DNA of 64,000 nucleotides from Lachnospiraceae bacterium (GTDB taxonomy: Bacteria > Bacillota > Clostridia > Lachnospirales > Lachnospiraceae): positions 26,418 to 90,417 of the forward strand of contig JAFXCD010000021.1 in assembly GCA_017521605.1 (NCBI GenBank), in the 5' to 3' direction. Shown here one piece after another: positions 26,308-35,848 of the stretch (its first letter is position 1; each line of letters starts with the position of its first letter). The notes below the pieces were generated by a model. The model saw only the letters and a list, made by a program, of their open reading frames with translations. It did no database searches and was not told the DNA's origin. The translations under genes and the position numbers were made by a program.

Positions 26308-29105
26308 TGTTTCAGAAAATATGGCATAAGAGATGGATGGTTTTTAGTTTATTACTGGGAACAATTTTACTGAGTGCAACGGTAGTTAGTTTTCCCATGT
26401 ATAAAGAAGCAGCCTTCAATCGTATGCTACAGGATGAATTTGATAATTACCTGACAGAGAAGGGGGAATGGCCCGGACTTCTTAAATTTGTCATGGTATC
26501 AAAAAAGGATGCAGAAGGAAAAGCCATTGAACGAATGGAAGAACGAATGCAGAATATCTACACCGACTTGGGTGTGGAAAAGATAGAAACGCTTACATAT
26601 TACAACATAAGCAAGGTTGAAGTGAAATCTCTAATGAAGCGAGATGATATAGGGGATATCAGTTTACGATTGTCCAGTATGAGCGGTTTGGAGAATCATG
26701 CTAAGATTTTAGCCGGAGAGATGTATTCTGAAAAGGGTATTACAGAGGACGGCTTTATCGAGGTGGTGGTCAGTCAGTCCTGTATGGTGGGCACCAAGGT
26801 TCTGGTAGGCGAGAAGCTGGAATTTAAAGGACTTAAAATGCCGGATGGCAGTATGGCTAAAATTAAGATTGTTGGTGTGTATGACAAGAAAGAGGAAACT
26901 GATTTTTATTGGCAGGTATCACCGGATCAATTGGATAATGTATGCCTGATGAATGAAAAGGTGTTCAGGGATAACTTTTTGGGAAAGAACGCGGGTAAAT
27001 ACACAATCAATTGTAATTATTTTCCCATGTTTTCATACGAAAATTGCAATGCTGATGATGCAGTACAGCTGTATAACCATACTACATATATAATAGAAGA
27101 AAGCTCGTATAAGGGCACCGCAAAAGTGCCGGGATATTTGGAGGTTTTGGAAACCTACAATAAAAAGAGGGACAGAATCGAGTCCACATTGTTTATTTTA
27201 CAGGTACCGGTACTGATACTTCTTTGTGCATTCCTATTTATGATTGCCTCTCAGATGTATGATATGGAGCGTAATGAAATCTCAGTATTAAAGAGTAGAG
27301 GCGGTTCCGGAGGACAGATACTCAGACTGTATTTTTATCAGAGTGTATTTACTACTATCATTGGTACAGCTTTGGGATTGCAGTTAGGTAAAGTGTTCTG
27401 TAGCATATTGGGTTCTGCCAGAAACTTTCTGGAGTTCAGTATGAGTTCGGATTTACAGGTTGAGTTTACAAAGGAAACCATGCAATATGCGTTGGTGGCG
27501 GCAGTGGTTTCTATTTTGGTAATGACAGTTCCTGCTTTAAAGCATAGCAGACTGACTATAGTAAAGCTGAAGCAACAAAAAGCAGCCAGAAAAAAAAGTC
27601 TTTGGGAAAAATTGTTTTTGGATGTTATCTGTCTGGGTGTGGCAGGATATGGATATTATTCCTTTTCAAAGAATAAGGACTTGTTGACAGTGGATGTACT
27701 TAAAGGGGAAGCTTTGGATCCTTTGTTGTATTTGAGTTCCTCATTACTGATTGTAGGCTTAGGGCTTTTGTTTCTGCGACTACAGCCATATGTAATTAAG
27801 CTGATTTATCAAGTGGGTAAAGCTTTCTGGGGACCTGCAAGTTATGCTTCCTTTATGGAAAATATAAAGAATAACAGCAAGCAGCATTTTATTATGTTAT
27901 TTATGATTTTGACAGTGTCTCTGGGTATGTATCATGCAACCGTGGCGCGAACCATATTACAGAATGCAAAGGATAATGTGGCCTATTTACAGGGTGCTGA
28001 TTTAATCATTAAAGAAAAATGGGCAGATAATTCTGCTTTTGCCTCTAAGGAAAATGCAGAGTCGTTCCGTTATTATGAGCCGGATTTCAGTAAATATGAA
28101 AAGCTGGATTTTGTAGAATCGTATACCAAGGTGATTTTTGATGAAGGAGCATATCTGAAGGGTGAAAAGAATGCCAGACAGGATATTACTTTGTTAGGAA
28201 TCCACACAAAGGAATATGGTGAAAATACATATGTGGAAGATGGATTGCTAAAGAAGCCCTATTATGAGTATTTGAATGAGCTGGCGGTAGTGCCCAACGG
28301 AGTACTACTGTCCAGAAACTTTGAGACCAAGCTGGAGTATAAGGTGGGAGATACGATTACCTTCTATGGCAGCCTTGGTAAATCACAAACCGCCAAGATA
28401 GTAGATTTTGTGGATTATTGGCCAGGATATGAACCGGTCAGCACAGGGGTAAATGCAGACGGCAGTGTGGAAACAAAGGATAATTTCTATTTAATAACCC
28501 ATTATCAGTTGCTTAGAAAGAACTGGGGAGAAACTCCTTATGAAGTCTGGATGACATTAAAGGATGGTGCCAAGGGTGAAGAGATAGCTCCCTGGTTGGA
28601 GGAACATGACGTACATCTGTTGAAGTACGTAAATAGAGAAGCAGAGATGGAAAAGGTAGTTAAGGATCCTTTGCTGCAGGGAACCAATGGCATTCTTACT
28701 ATGAGTTTTATGGTAACATTGGTGCTTTGTGCAGCAGGGTATCTGATTTATTGGATTATGTCCATCCGTTCAAGAGAAATGATTTTTGGCGTGCTTCGAG
28801 CAAGTGGTATGCATAAAGAAGAATTGTTCCATATGTTAATCAATGAGCAGATTTTTTCGGGACTGACTTCCATATTGGCCGGTGTGGGTATTGGTAAACT
28901 GACATCCAAGCTGTTTGTACCTATGATACAGTCGGCTTATGCGGCAGCCGATCAAGTATTACCCATGAAGCTGATTACCAATTCCATGGATATGGTAAGA
29001 CTTTACGGTGTGGTTGCCGGTGTAATGGTAGTTTGTCTGATGGTACTGATATTGTTGGTATTTAAGTTGAATGTAGCGAAGGCTTTGAAATTAGGTGAAG
29101 AATAA
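26295..29105 (+). CDS. FtsX-like ABC transporter permease
   Basis: 936 aa, large for this class. One N-terminal transmembrane helix (about 15-35), a large extracytoplasmic domain to about 300, then a helix cluster to about 430. The signature ERNEISVLKSRGGSGGQILRLY is typical of FtsX/MacB coupling segments. A single pair of helices follows near 435-475, a helix near 535, a second extracytoplasmic domain (560-800), and a final three-helix FtsX unit (IRSREMIFGVLRASGMHKEEL, 810-930). Two FtsX units in one chain allow it to work as monomer or dimer. Starts inside the double-adaptor gene and abuts the ATPase gene (TAATG). FtsX systems move lipoproteins or peptides, or transmit force to the wall, rather than import sugars. 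Confidence 0.88.
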   Translation: MLKVMFQKIWHKRWMVFSLLLGTILLSATVVSFPMYKEAAFNRMLQDEFDNYLTEKGEWPGLLKFVMVSKKDAEGKAIERMEERMQNIYTDLGVEKIETLTYYNISKVEVKSLMKRDDIGDISLRLSSMSGLENHAKILAGEMYSEKGITEDGFIEVVVSQSCMVGTKVLVGEKLEFKGLKMPDGSMAKIKIVGVYDKKEETDFYWQVSPDQLDNVCLMNEKVFRDNFLGKNAGKYTINCNYFPMFSYENCNADDAVQLYNHTTYIIEESSYKGTAKVPGYLEVLETYNKKRDRIESTLFILQVPVLILLCAFLFMIASQMYDMERNEISVLKSRGGSGGQILRLYFYQSVFTTIIGTALGLQLGKVFCSILGSARNFLEFSMSSDLQVEFTKETMQYALVAAVVSILVMTVPALKHSRLTIVKLKQQKAARKKSLWEKLFLDVICLGVAGYGYYSFSKNKDLLTVDVLKGEALDPLLYLSSSLLIVGLGLLFLRLQPYVIKLIYQVGKAFWGPASYASFMENIKNNSKQHFIMLFMILTVSLGMYHATVARTILQNAKDNVAYLQGADLIIKEKWADNSAFASKENAESFRYYEPDFSKYEKLDFVESYTKVIFDEGAYLKGEKNARQDITLLGIHTKEYGENTYVEDGLLKKPYYEYLNELAVVPNGVLLSRNFETKLEYKVGDTITFYGSLGKSQTAKIVDFVDYWPGYEPVSTGVNADGSVETKDNFYLITHYQLLRKNWGETPYEVWMTLKDGAKGEEIAPWLEEHDVHLLKYVNREAEMEKVVKDPLLQGTNGILTMSFMVTLVLCAAGYLIYWIMSIRSREMIFGVLRASGMHKEELFHMLINEQIFSGLTSILAGVGIGKLTSKLFVPMIQSAYAAADQVLPMKLITNSMDMVRLYGVVAGVMVVCLMVLILLVFKLNVAKALKLGEE

Positions 29106-29830
29106 TGGCAGAGAAAAATATTATTGTTCTGGAAGATATCAGACGCAGTTTCCCTACAGCGGCAGGTGAGTTTCACGCTTTAAAGGGAATCAATGCCAAG
29201 ATACCGGAAGGAAGTCTGGTTATCCTGAAAGGACGTTCCGGTTCCGGTAAAACAACGCTTTTGAATATTATCGGAGCACTGGATAATCCTACTTCAGGTA
29301 AGGTATACCTGGATGATAAGGATATGGGAAGATTTTCGGACAGAAGAAAAGAGAATTTCAGAAGGACCAGATTGGGATATGTATTCCAGTCTGTGTCCCT
29401 CATACCTACCATGAATGCCTTGCAGAATGTGGAGTTTTCACTGAGACTGGCAGGAATTAGAAGAGATCGAGAAAAGCGTGCGATTGAGTGCCTTAAAATG
29501 GTAGGTCTTGGAGGACGTATTAAGCATATGCCGGCAGAAATGTCCGGTGGTGAGCAACAGCGTGTGGCAATAGCCAGAGCCATTGCTCACAGACCAAGTA
29601 TTTTGTTGGCGGATGAACCTACGGCTGAGCTTGACAGTGCTATGGCTGCTGAGGTGACGAAATTGTTTCAGGAGATGACGAAAAGGGAAGGCGTAACCAT
29701 TATTATGACTACCCATGATGTGGGTCTGATGGACGCAGGTGATATGGTGATTGAGTTAGAAGGCGGAGAGCAGGTAAATCCCATGCAGACTGAGGGGATA
29801 GAACAAAACATAGAAGATGAGAATGAATAG
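29105..29830 (+). CDS. ABC ATPase of the MacB/LolD type
   Basis: 241 aa. Walker A GRSGSGKTTLL, Q-loop (YVFQSVSLIPTMNALQN), signature MSGGEQQRVAIARA, Walker B ILLADEPTAELD and switch His (MTTHDVGLMD) are all intact. The sequence is of the MacB/LolD/FtsE type, which pairs with FtsX-like permeases. It ends with an acidic tail of about 15 residues. Its ATG overlaps the stop of the permease gene. It is not of the MsmK/MalK type used by sugar importers (no C-terminal TOBE/OB domain), so it cannot be taken as the missing import ATPase of this locus. Confidence 0.93.
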   Translation: MAEKNIIVLEDIRRSFPTAAGEFHALKGINAKIPEGSLVILKGRSGSGKTTLLNIIGALDNPTSGKVYLDDKDMGRFSDRRKENFRRTRLGYVFQSVSLIPTMNALQNVEFSLRLAGIRRDREKRAIECLKMVGLGGRIKHMPAEMSGGEQQRVAIARAIAHRPSILLADEPTAELDSAMAAEVTKLFQEMTKREGVTIIMTTHDVGLMDAGDMVIELEGGEQVNPMQTEGIEQNIEDENE

Positions 29831-29847
29831 AAGGGGAAGAGAACAGC

Positions 29848-31389
29848 ATGGACAGAACGAATCCAATTATTAAAGCGGATTTTCCGGATCCCGATGTTAT
29901 ACGGGTGGAAGATACTTATTATATGCTGAGTACTACTATGCATTTTCGCCCCGGTGCGGTGCTGCTTCGTTCTTATGACTTGGTTCATTGGGAAATTGTA
30001 AGTCATGTTTTTGAGAGCCTGAATAATTCTCCGGAAGAATGTCTGCAGGGAGAACGATGTGCCTATGGTCATGGTATGTGGGCCGGAAGCCTGCGATATC
30101 ATAAGGAAAGCTTTTATGTGTGCTTTGCTTCTCTTGATGCATCGGAAACATATATTTATGTCGCAAAGCAAGCGGATGGTCCCTGGGAGAAAAAAGTAAT
30201 TCCGGAATACAGACACCATCCCAGTCTTTTGTTTGATGAGGATGAAAGAGTTTATCTGGTTTCGGGATATGAGGAAATACAGATCCGGGAATTATTGCAG
30301 GATTGCAGTTCATATAAACCGGGTGGGCTACATAGAACATTGTTGGAGCCCATGAAAGAGGATGTGTATCTGGGATATGAAGGCAGTCATATGCAAAAAA
30401 TAAATGGAAAGTATTATTTGTTTGTGATTTATTGGCCCAAGGTGGAGCCGGCCCGAAGAACTCAGCTCTTCTTTATGGCAGATTCCCTGGAGGAGGATTT
30501 TGCCGGCGGTGAGTTGCTGCGTGATGATAGGGATTATCATAATCAGGGAGTGGCACAGGGTGGTCTGGTGGAAACCCTGAATGGTAAATGGTATGCTATT
30601 TTGCATCAGGATCATGGAGCTGTGGGAAGAATACCTGTTCTGGTGCCGGTTCGCTGGGAAGGAGATGTTCCGGTTTTGGGTGCAGGAGGTAAGACTCCTA
30701 AGGCTTTGGATATTGTTAGTAGCAGACCCTATTATCAGTATGCACCAATATATACATCGGATAATTTCCGGGTAAATGAAAATGGAGAAGCTGTGTTGAA
30801 AAAACAGTGGGAATTTAATCATGTACCCGATGCAAAGAATTGGTGGTTTGCAAAAGAGGGCGGTCTGGTTTTGCGGAATGGTAAAATCAGCACCAATGTG
30901 GTACATGCATCCAATACATTGACCCAGAGAATGATGTGGCCGGGGTGTGCGGCAGAAGTGACAGTGGACGCAGCCGGTTTAAGGGATGGTGATATTGCAG
31001 GACTTTGTGCATTGCAGGGATGTTATGGTCTGTTGGGAGTGACAAAGGAGCATGGTACTTATTATCTGGTGGTGATGGAGCGTGCTTGGGAGAATATATC
31101 CAGACTGGACAGATCTCCGGATTATATGCCGGGAAGTTTGGTGGAGAAAATCCGACTGGAGGATAGTAAGGTAAGAATTCGTTTAAATGTGAATTTTGAA
31201 GATATGGAAGATGTGGCAGAGTTCTATTATCAGAATAAGAAACGCTGGAAGCGTGTGGGGGAACCCCACACGCTGGTGTTCCGTCTGGATCATTTCACCG
31301 GTTGCAGATTCGGATTATTCAATTTCGCAACCAAGGAGATCGGCGGGGAAGCAATCTTTAAGGAATTCAGATATATTTATGAAAATTGA
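29848..31389 (+). CDS. GH43 paralogue with altered active site
   Basis: 513 aa, same propeller-plus-sandwich build and clear paralogy to the GH43 at 21302 (shared TTMHFxPG, GMWA, GYEGxHxxKINGKYY, HGAVGRIPVLVPVRWE). The base Asp region PDPDVIRVEDTYYM and acid Glu in GYEGSHMQKINGKYY are kept. The pKa-modulator position reads YRHHPSLLFDEDE, so His124 (codon 30217-30219) replaces the Asp128 seen in the paralogue. Loss of this Asp normally cripples GH43 catalysis, so this copy may be slow, have changed specificity, or act as a binder. No signal peptide. ATG 29848 is preceded by GAAGGGGAAG, 18 bp after the ABC ATPase stop. Confidence 0.85.
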   Translation: MDRTNPIIKADFPDPDVIRVEDTYYMLSTTMHFRPGAVLLRSYDLVHWEIVSHVFESLNNSPEECLQGERCAYGHGMWAGSLRYHKESFYVCFASLDASETYIYVAKQADGPWEKKVIPEYRHHPSLLFDEDERVYLVSGYEEIQIRELLQDCSSYKPGGLHRTLLEPMKEDVYLGYEGSHMQKINGKYYLFVIYWPKVEPARRTQLFFMADSLEEDFAGGELLRDDRDYHNQGVAQGGLVETLNGKWYAILHQDHGAVGRIPVLVPVRWEGDVPVLGAGGKTPKALDIVSSRPYYQYAPIYTSDNFRVNENGEAVLKKQWEFNHVPDAKNWWFAKEGGLVLRNGKISTNVVHASNTLTQRMMWPGCAAEVTVDAAGLRDGDIAGLCALQGCYGLLGVTKEHGTYYLVVMERAWENISRLDRSPDYMPGSLVEKIRLEDSKVRIRLNVNFEDMEDVAEFYYQNKKRWKRVGEPHTLVFRLDHFTGCRFGLFNFATKEIGGEAIFKEFRYIYEN

Positions 31390-31417
31390 TACGCGAAGTT
31401 AGATTGATGAAATAGGG

Positions 31418-31621
31418 ATGCTTCCCACATATATACCCTAATGCAGGACTGTATGAATTCGTCGGCCCTTAGCGAGGTATTAGCCGAACTTGTTCGGCTA
31501 CAGAGCTGAAAAGTTTGCAAAGCAAACTTGGAGAGAATTGCTTTGCAATTCTCAAAGTGCCTTGCTACGAAATTCATCCAAGCGAGAGCGTGTCCAAATA
31601 GGGTATATATGTGGGAAGCAT
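31418..31621. repeat. 204-bp element with 23-bp terminal inverted repeats and three internal hairpins
   Basis: Perfect 23-bp inverted repeat at the ends (31418-31440 and 31599-31621). Inside are perfect hairpins TAGCCGAA/TTCGGCTA (31481-31500), AAGTTTGC/GCAAACTT (31511-31529) and GAGAATTGC/GCAATTCTC (31533-31553), and a further partial helix TGAATTCGT/ACGAAATTCA (31454-31462 with 31567-31576). It ends about 15 bp before the AraC stop codon and starts about 30 bp after the GH43 stop. No transposase and no target-site duplication can be seen. Confidence 0.85.
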
Positions 31622-31636
31622 TTTGGTTTTTCAAGG

Positions 31637-32560
31637 CTACACACGGTTCTTTGAACGATATTCACTGGGCGTGCAGTTTTTGTGTTGCTTAAATAGGCGG
31701 TTGAAGGTAGAAATGCTGGGGAAACCGGCCTGTAGGGCTACTTCCGTAATGGAAAGGTCCGGTTTGGCTAAAAGCTCCTCTGCCACCTTGATACGACGAT
31801 AACATAAATAGTCGCAAAAAGTGAAATTGGTGTATTGCTTAAATAATCTGGAAAAATGGAACTTACTGAAACCGATGGACTCGGCAATATCCTCCAGATT
31901 TAAATCTTCCATATAATGTTCGTCAATGTAATCCATCAGATTGTTGAATTTCTGTACATATTCTTTTTGCTTGTACAGACGGACATTGGGGAAGAGGTTT
32001 TCGGTGTTGATACGGTTATAACCGAACTTCACAAAGAAGTTTAACAACAGGGAATAAATAACCAGTTCACCATATTCATTTTTATTAAAGTATTCATTGC
32101 GCATCTGAACCAGTATCTGATACACGTCATCATAAATATGAGGAAAAGCTTCCTGTGTAATATGAAGAGGTTGTGCAAACAAAGGCTGGATGCCGGAAAA
32201 ACTCTTCATCTTAGTAATGGAAGAAATGTCAAACATGAAAACAAAACGTTTCCCATTTTCCGGTGCGGAAAGCATATGTACTTCACCGGGAGGGATTACC
32301 AATACTTCGCCGGGCATAATGCGGTATAATGTGTCCTTGATGTAAGCATCATAATAGTTCTCGACGGGCATAATGATTTCCATGGCACTGTGCCAGTGCT
32401 GAGGAAAGTTGATGTTTTGCTCATTAAACCAAATGCGCATGGTAGAAGCGTTGTGGAATTCTACCACTTCCTGTTCATTTTTCAATTGACGGAAGCCGGT
32501 GTAATCACTATTTGTGGAATAGAAGTCCAAATAATTTTCATCAATATGTATATCAGCCAT
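31637..32560 (-). CDS. AraC-family transcriptional regulator with cupin sensor domain
   Basis: 307 aa. N-terminal cupin-like barrel (FPQHWHSAMEIIMPVENYY, then PGEVLVIPPGEVHML) followed by two helix-turn-helix motifs in the last 100 residues (LEDIAESIGFSKFHFSRLFK and ITEVALQAGFPSISTFNRLF), the AraC/XylS signature. Such regulators respond to sugars or oligosaccharides and usually activate adjacent genes. It is divergent to the importer operon at 32886, whose promoter has a good -10 but no recognisable -35, as expected for an activated promoter. Start ATG 32560 with ATAGGAGA upstream on the minus strand. Best candidate for the locus activator. Confidence 0.9.
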   Translation of the reverse strand: MADIHIDENYLDFYSTNSDYTGFRQLKNEQEVVEFHNASTMRIWFNEQNINFPQHWHSAMEIIMPVENYYDAYIKDTLYRIMPGEVLVIPPGEVHMLSAPENGKRFVFMFDISSITKMKSFSGIQPLFAQPLHITQEAFPHIYDDVYQILVQMRNEYFNKNEYGELVIYSLLLNFFVKFGYNRINTENLFPNVRLYKQKEYVQKFNNLMDYIDEHYMEDLNLEDIAESIGFSKFHFSRLFKQYTNFTFCDYLCYRRIKVAEELLAKPDLSITEVALQAGFPSISTFNRLFKQHKNCTPSEYRSKNRV

Positions 32561-32885
32561 GTTTTCTCCTATAGCAAACTTTGAGAAGTCGTTAAATATT
32601 GCGACATAAATATTTAATGGGTAATAAGGCTCTTTTGTATAAAAAAGAGATAAAATAGGTATTTAAAAGCAATTTTAACCATAATTTTATAAATGGATTG
32701 TACCATTTGAATTGAAAAAAGGCAATATTGTACAAGTAAAATTCACATATTAAGGCAAAAAATAAGCAATGTGTGAAGAGTAAATAGCAAAATTTAAGAA
32801 GAATTAAGAGTCGTAGTGAAGTATAATACTCTTTATAAGATACGATAGATGTATTATTAGATTAAGTAGATTCATGGAGGCAATT
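32561..32885. promoter_or_regulatory. Divergent control region between AraC regulator and importer operon
   Basis: About 325 bp, very AT-rich. On the plus strand a consensus -10 TATAAT (32822-32827) lies 58 bp before the ATG with no good -35 at the right distance, suggesting activator dependence. A hairpin CTCTTTT/AAAAGAG (32630-32649) and a GTCG...CGAC dyad (32588-32605) lie in the AraC leader. No reading frame worth calling. Confidence 0.5.
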
Positions 32886-35837
32886 ATGAAGAGGTCTAGA
32901 AGGTCTGGAAAAAAATTACTTATCACAGTCGCCGTTGTGGCAGTTATTGCCGGCATCGGTGCATTAATGAATCTGCGGCCGGTAGAAACTTTTGAAGAGA
33001 AGTACGCAGGAGTGGATTTGGAAGCGGATGTATCAGGTGTTGAAAGAGAGGGGACCTATAGCAAGTATCTGGCTGGTTATGCAAATGCGGCAAACCCTTC
33101 TGTCAGCGCACCCTTCGATTTGTTCTCATACACTGGCACGGAAGGTGTGGAAGTGAAGGAGAATTATGAAGGTGCTGACAAAGTACTTTATACTGAAACC
33201 AAATCTGAGGTTACCTGGAAGGTGGATGTGCCGGAAAGCGGATTCTATAACTTGGAGATGGAGTATCTGGCTCCCAAGTCAGCAGGTATTGCGGTTGAGC
33301 GTACTGTGCTTATTAATGGAGAAACTCCTTTTGATGATGCGCGTAACATAAGCTTTACCCGAATCTGGACGGATGATGGAGAAAAGAAGATTGATAATCA
33401 GGGAAATGAGATTCGTCCTTCCCAGATAGAAGTATTTGCTTGGCAGACTGCAAGATTCCGTGATGATCGTGGTTATGTTGCAGAACCTTATAAGTTCTAT
33501 TTGGAAAAGGGTGTTAACGAGATTACCTTTGTGGCAGAGAGTGAACCTGTTGCTATTAAGAGTCTGGCATTTGTGCCTGTGGAAAAATTAGATACATATG
33601 CAGAATATCTGGCAAAGCAACCGGCGGATAATTCCAGTCAGGTGGCAAAAACCTATATTCAGCGAGTAGAAGGTGAAGATTCCACCTTGCGTTCAGAATC
33701 TTCTTTATATGCTAAGTATGACAGATCTTCGCCGACTACCAGCCCTAACAGTGTGACCAAGACTGTGTTGAACTATGTGGGTGGTGAAACCTGGAAAAGT
33801 ACAGGACAGTGGATTGAATGGGATTTTACTGTTCCTGAGGATGGTTATTATAATATTACCATTAAAGGACGTCAGAACTATACAAGAGGTAGTGTTTCCA
33901 ACCGTATCGTTTATATTGATGGAGTTGTTCCTTTTGAGGAAATGAAGGAAGTTGCATTCGAATATATGAATGACTGGAACAATTTGACTCTGGCTGATGA
34001 AAATGGAGAAGCATATAAGTTCTACCTGACTAAGGGAACTCATACTATTCGTATGGAAGCTTGTTTGGGTGGTGTAGGACCTATTCTGGGTCAGCTGGAG
34101 GACTCGACTTTCCGTTTGAATCAGATGTATAAAACTCTGTTGGTTTACACCGGAGCAAGTCCGGATAAGTACAGAGATTACAAAATTCATAATGTGTATC
34201 CTGAAATCATGAAGGCAATGGATCTTGAGGCGAAGAGATTATATAAGATTGTAGATGACTCCGTTGCTTACAGCGGTCAGAAGAGCGGTGAAGTTGCTAC
34301 TGCACAGACTTTGGCGATTCAGCTGGAGCGTTTCTGTAAAAAGCCTAATAAAGTAACACTTGAATTTATTAGTTTTAAGGATAATATTACTGCTCTTGGT
34401 ACTTCTGCTTTGGCAATGAGTGAAAGTAAACTGGATGTTGATTATATTACTATCAGCGGTGTGGATGCGAAGGTGAAAAAGGATAAGGCAAACTTCCTGA
34501 CCAGTACATGGCATGAAATCAAGTCCTTTGTAGTTTCCTTCTTTGTTGATTACAACTCTGTTGGTGATGTGTATGATGAAAATGAGGAAGTTGTTAAGGT
34601 TTGGGTACTTACCGGTCGTGACCAGGGTACTATCTTAAAGTCCATGATTGATGATGACTTTACACCTAGGACAGGTATAAAGGTTAATGTGGAAATTGTT
34701 GGTGCAGATGCACTGCTTAATGCGGTTATTGCAGGAAGAGGACCTAATGTAGCACTTTCGGTTGGTGCTGACCAGCCTGTAAACTACGCTCTTCGTGGTG
34801 CGGCAGAGGATATTACTCAGTTCCCGGGCTATGAAGAAGTGTTAAGCCATTTTGCCAGTGGATCCTATGAACAGTATCGTTTGGAAGATGGTATTTATGG
34901 CGTTCCTGAGACTATGACATTTAACGTAATGTTCTATCGTAAGGACGTGCTTGAGGAATTAGGATTAGAGATTCCGAAAACTTGGCAGGAATTGATAGAA
35001 ATGTTACCGACTATTCAGGGTAAGAACCTTTCAGTAGGTATTCCTACTGCAGCAGGTAGCAGTAGTTCTGCCGGTAATGCAGCTGTTCCTGCCTCAGCAG
35101 ACTTGAGTATGTACTTCGCACTGCTGTATCAGAACGGCGGTGATATGTACAACGAAAAGGGTACTAAGACTACTGTTGATGATGAAGCCGGTATGAAGGC
35201 TTTTGAAGATTATGTAAGATACTTTAACGATTACGGTTTGCCTCAGATTTATGATTTTGCCAGCCGTTTCCGTTCCGGTGAAATGCCTATTGGTATTCAA
35301 CCTTATTCTATGTACAACACATTGGTGGTTTCCGCACCGGAAATCAGAGGTTTGTGGGATTTTACAGTACTTCCCGGAACTGTACGCGTAGATGAGAATG
35401 GTAACGAATATATCAATAATGATAGCTTTATTGTAGGTGGTGCAACTATGATGATTGCAGAAGAGAATGAAAGTCTGAAGCAGAAGTCTTGGGAATTTAT
35501 GAAGTGGTGGGCAAATACAGATACCCAAGTTCGTTTCGGTAGAGAAATTGAAGCGTTACTTGGTTCTTCAGCAAGATATGCTACTGCAAACAGGGATGCT
35601 TTCGTACAGCTTTCATGGAGCGCTGAAAATCTGGCAGTTTTGAATGAGCAGTGGGATAACACTTTTGGTATCCGTGAAGTTCCCGGTGGTTACTTCACAG
35701 GTCGTCATATCAGTAATGCAATTCGTATGGTATTATTTAATAAGGATGACCCTCGAGAAACCATTATTGACTACTCAGTGAAGATTGATGAAGAAATTGT
35801 TAAAAAACGTACAGAATTCGGCTTGCCGTTAGAATAG
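32886..35837 (+). CDS. Membrane-anchored CBM-like / ABC solute-binding protein fusion
   Basis: 983 aa from ATG 32886, which has GGAGG at 32876-32880; the ATG at 32874 overlaps that site. Uncleaved N-terminal helix (about 9-29, no lipobox). Two jelly-roll modules of CBM6/35 type follow (about 70-230 and 255-405), each ending in the pattern AYKFYLTKGTHTIRME or PYKFYLEKGVNEITFV. Next comes a helical linker (410-570), then a type 1 extracellular sugar-binding domain (about 590-983; VWVLTGRDQGTILKSMIDDD, MTFNVMFYRKDVLEELGL, IPKTWQELIEML). A normal binding protein is 420-550 aa. The design suggests one protein that grips the polymer and presents oligomers to the permeases that follow 11 bp later. 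Confidence 0.87.
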   Translation: MKRSRRSGKKLLITVAVVAVIAGIGALMNLRPVETFEEKYAGVDLEADVSGVEREGTYSKYLAGYANAANPSVSAPFDLFSYTGTEGVEVKENYEGADKVLYTETKSEVTWKVDVPESGFYNLEMEYLAPKSAGIAVERTVLINGETPFDDARNISFTRIWTDDGEKKIDNQGNEIRPSQIEVFAWQTARFRDDRGYVAEPYKFYLEKGVNEITFVAESEPVAIKSLAFVPVEKLDTYAEYLAKQPADNSSQVAKTYIQRVEGEDSTLRSESSLYAKYDRSSPTTSPNSVTKTVLNYVGGETWKSTGQWIEWDFTVPEDGYYNITIKGRQNYTRGSVSNRIVYIDGVVPFEEMKEVAFEYMNDWNNLTLADENGEAYKFYLTKGTHTIRMEACLGGVGPILGQLEDSTFRLNQMYKTLLVYTGASPDKYRDYKIHNVYPEIMKAMDLEAKRLYKIVDDSVAYSGQKSGEVATAQTLAIQLERFCKKPNKVTLEFISFKDNITALGTSALAMSESKLDVDYITISGVDAKVKKDKANFLTSTWHEIKSFVVSFFVDYNSVGDVYDENEEVVKVWVLTGRDQGTILKSMIDDDFTPRTGIKVNVEIVGADALLNAVIAGRGPNVALSVGADQPVNYALRGAAEDITQFPGYEEVLSHFASGSYEQYRLEDGIYGVPETMTFNVMFYRKDVLEELGLEIPKTWQELIEMLPTIQGKNLSVGIPTAAGSSSSAGNAAVPASADLSMYFALLYQNGGDMYNEKGTKTTVDDEAGMKAFEDYVRYFNDYGLPQIYDFASRFRSGEMPIGIQPYSMYNTLVVSAPEIRGLWDFTVLPGTVRVDENGNEYINNDSFIVGGATMMIAEENESLKQKSWEFMKWWANTDTQVRFGREIEALLGSSARYATANRDAFVQLSWSAENLAVLNEQWDNTFGIREVPGGYFTGRHISNAIRMVLFNKDDPRETIIDYSVKIDEEIVKKRTEFGLPLE

Positions 35838-35848
35838 GGGAGTGAAGA

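Noticed and set aside
29105-29830. ATPase for the sugar importers
   Set aside because: It is of the MacB/LolD type, overlaps its FtsX permease gene and lacks the C-terminal domain of MsmK/MalK proteins.
31418-31621. Insertion sequence
   Set aside because: No transposase frame and no target-site duplication at the ends, so I list it only as a palindromic element.
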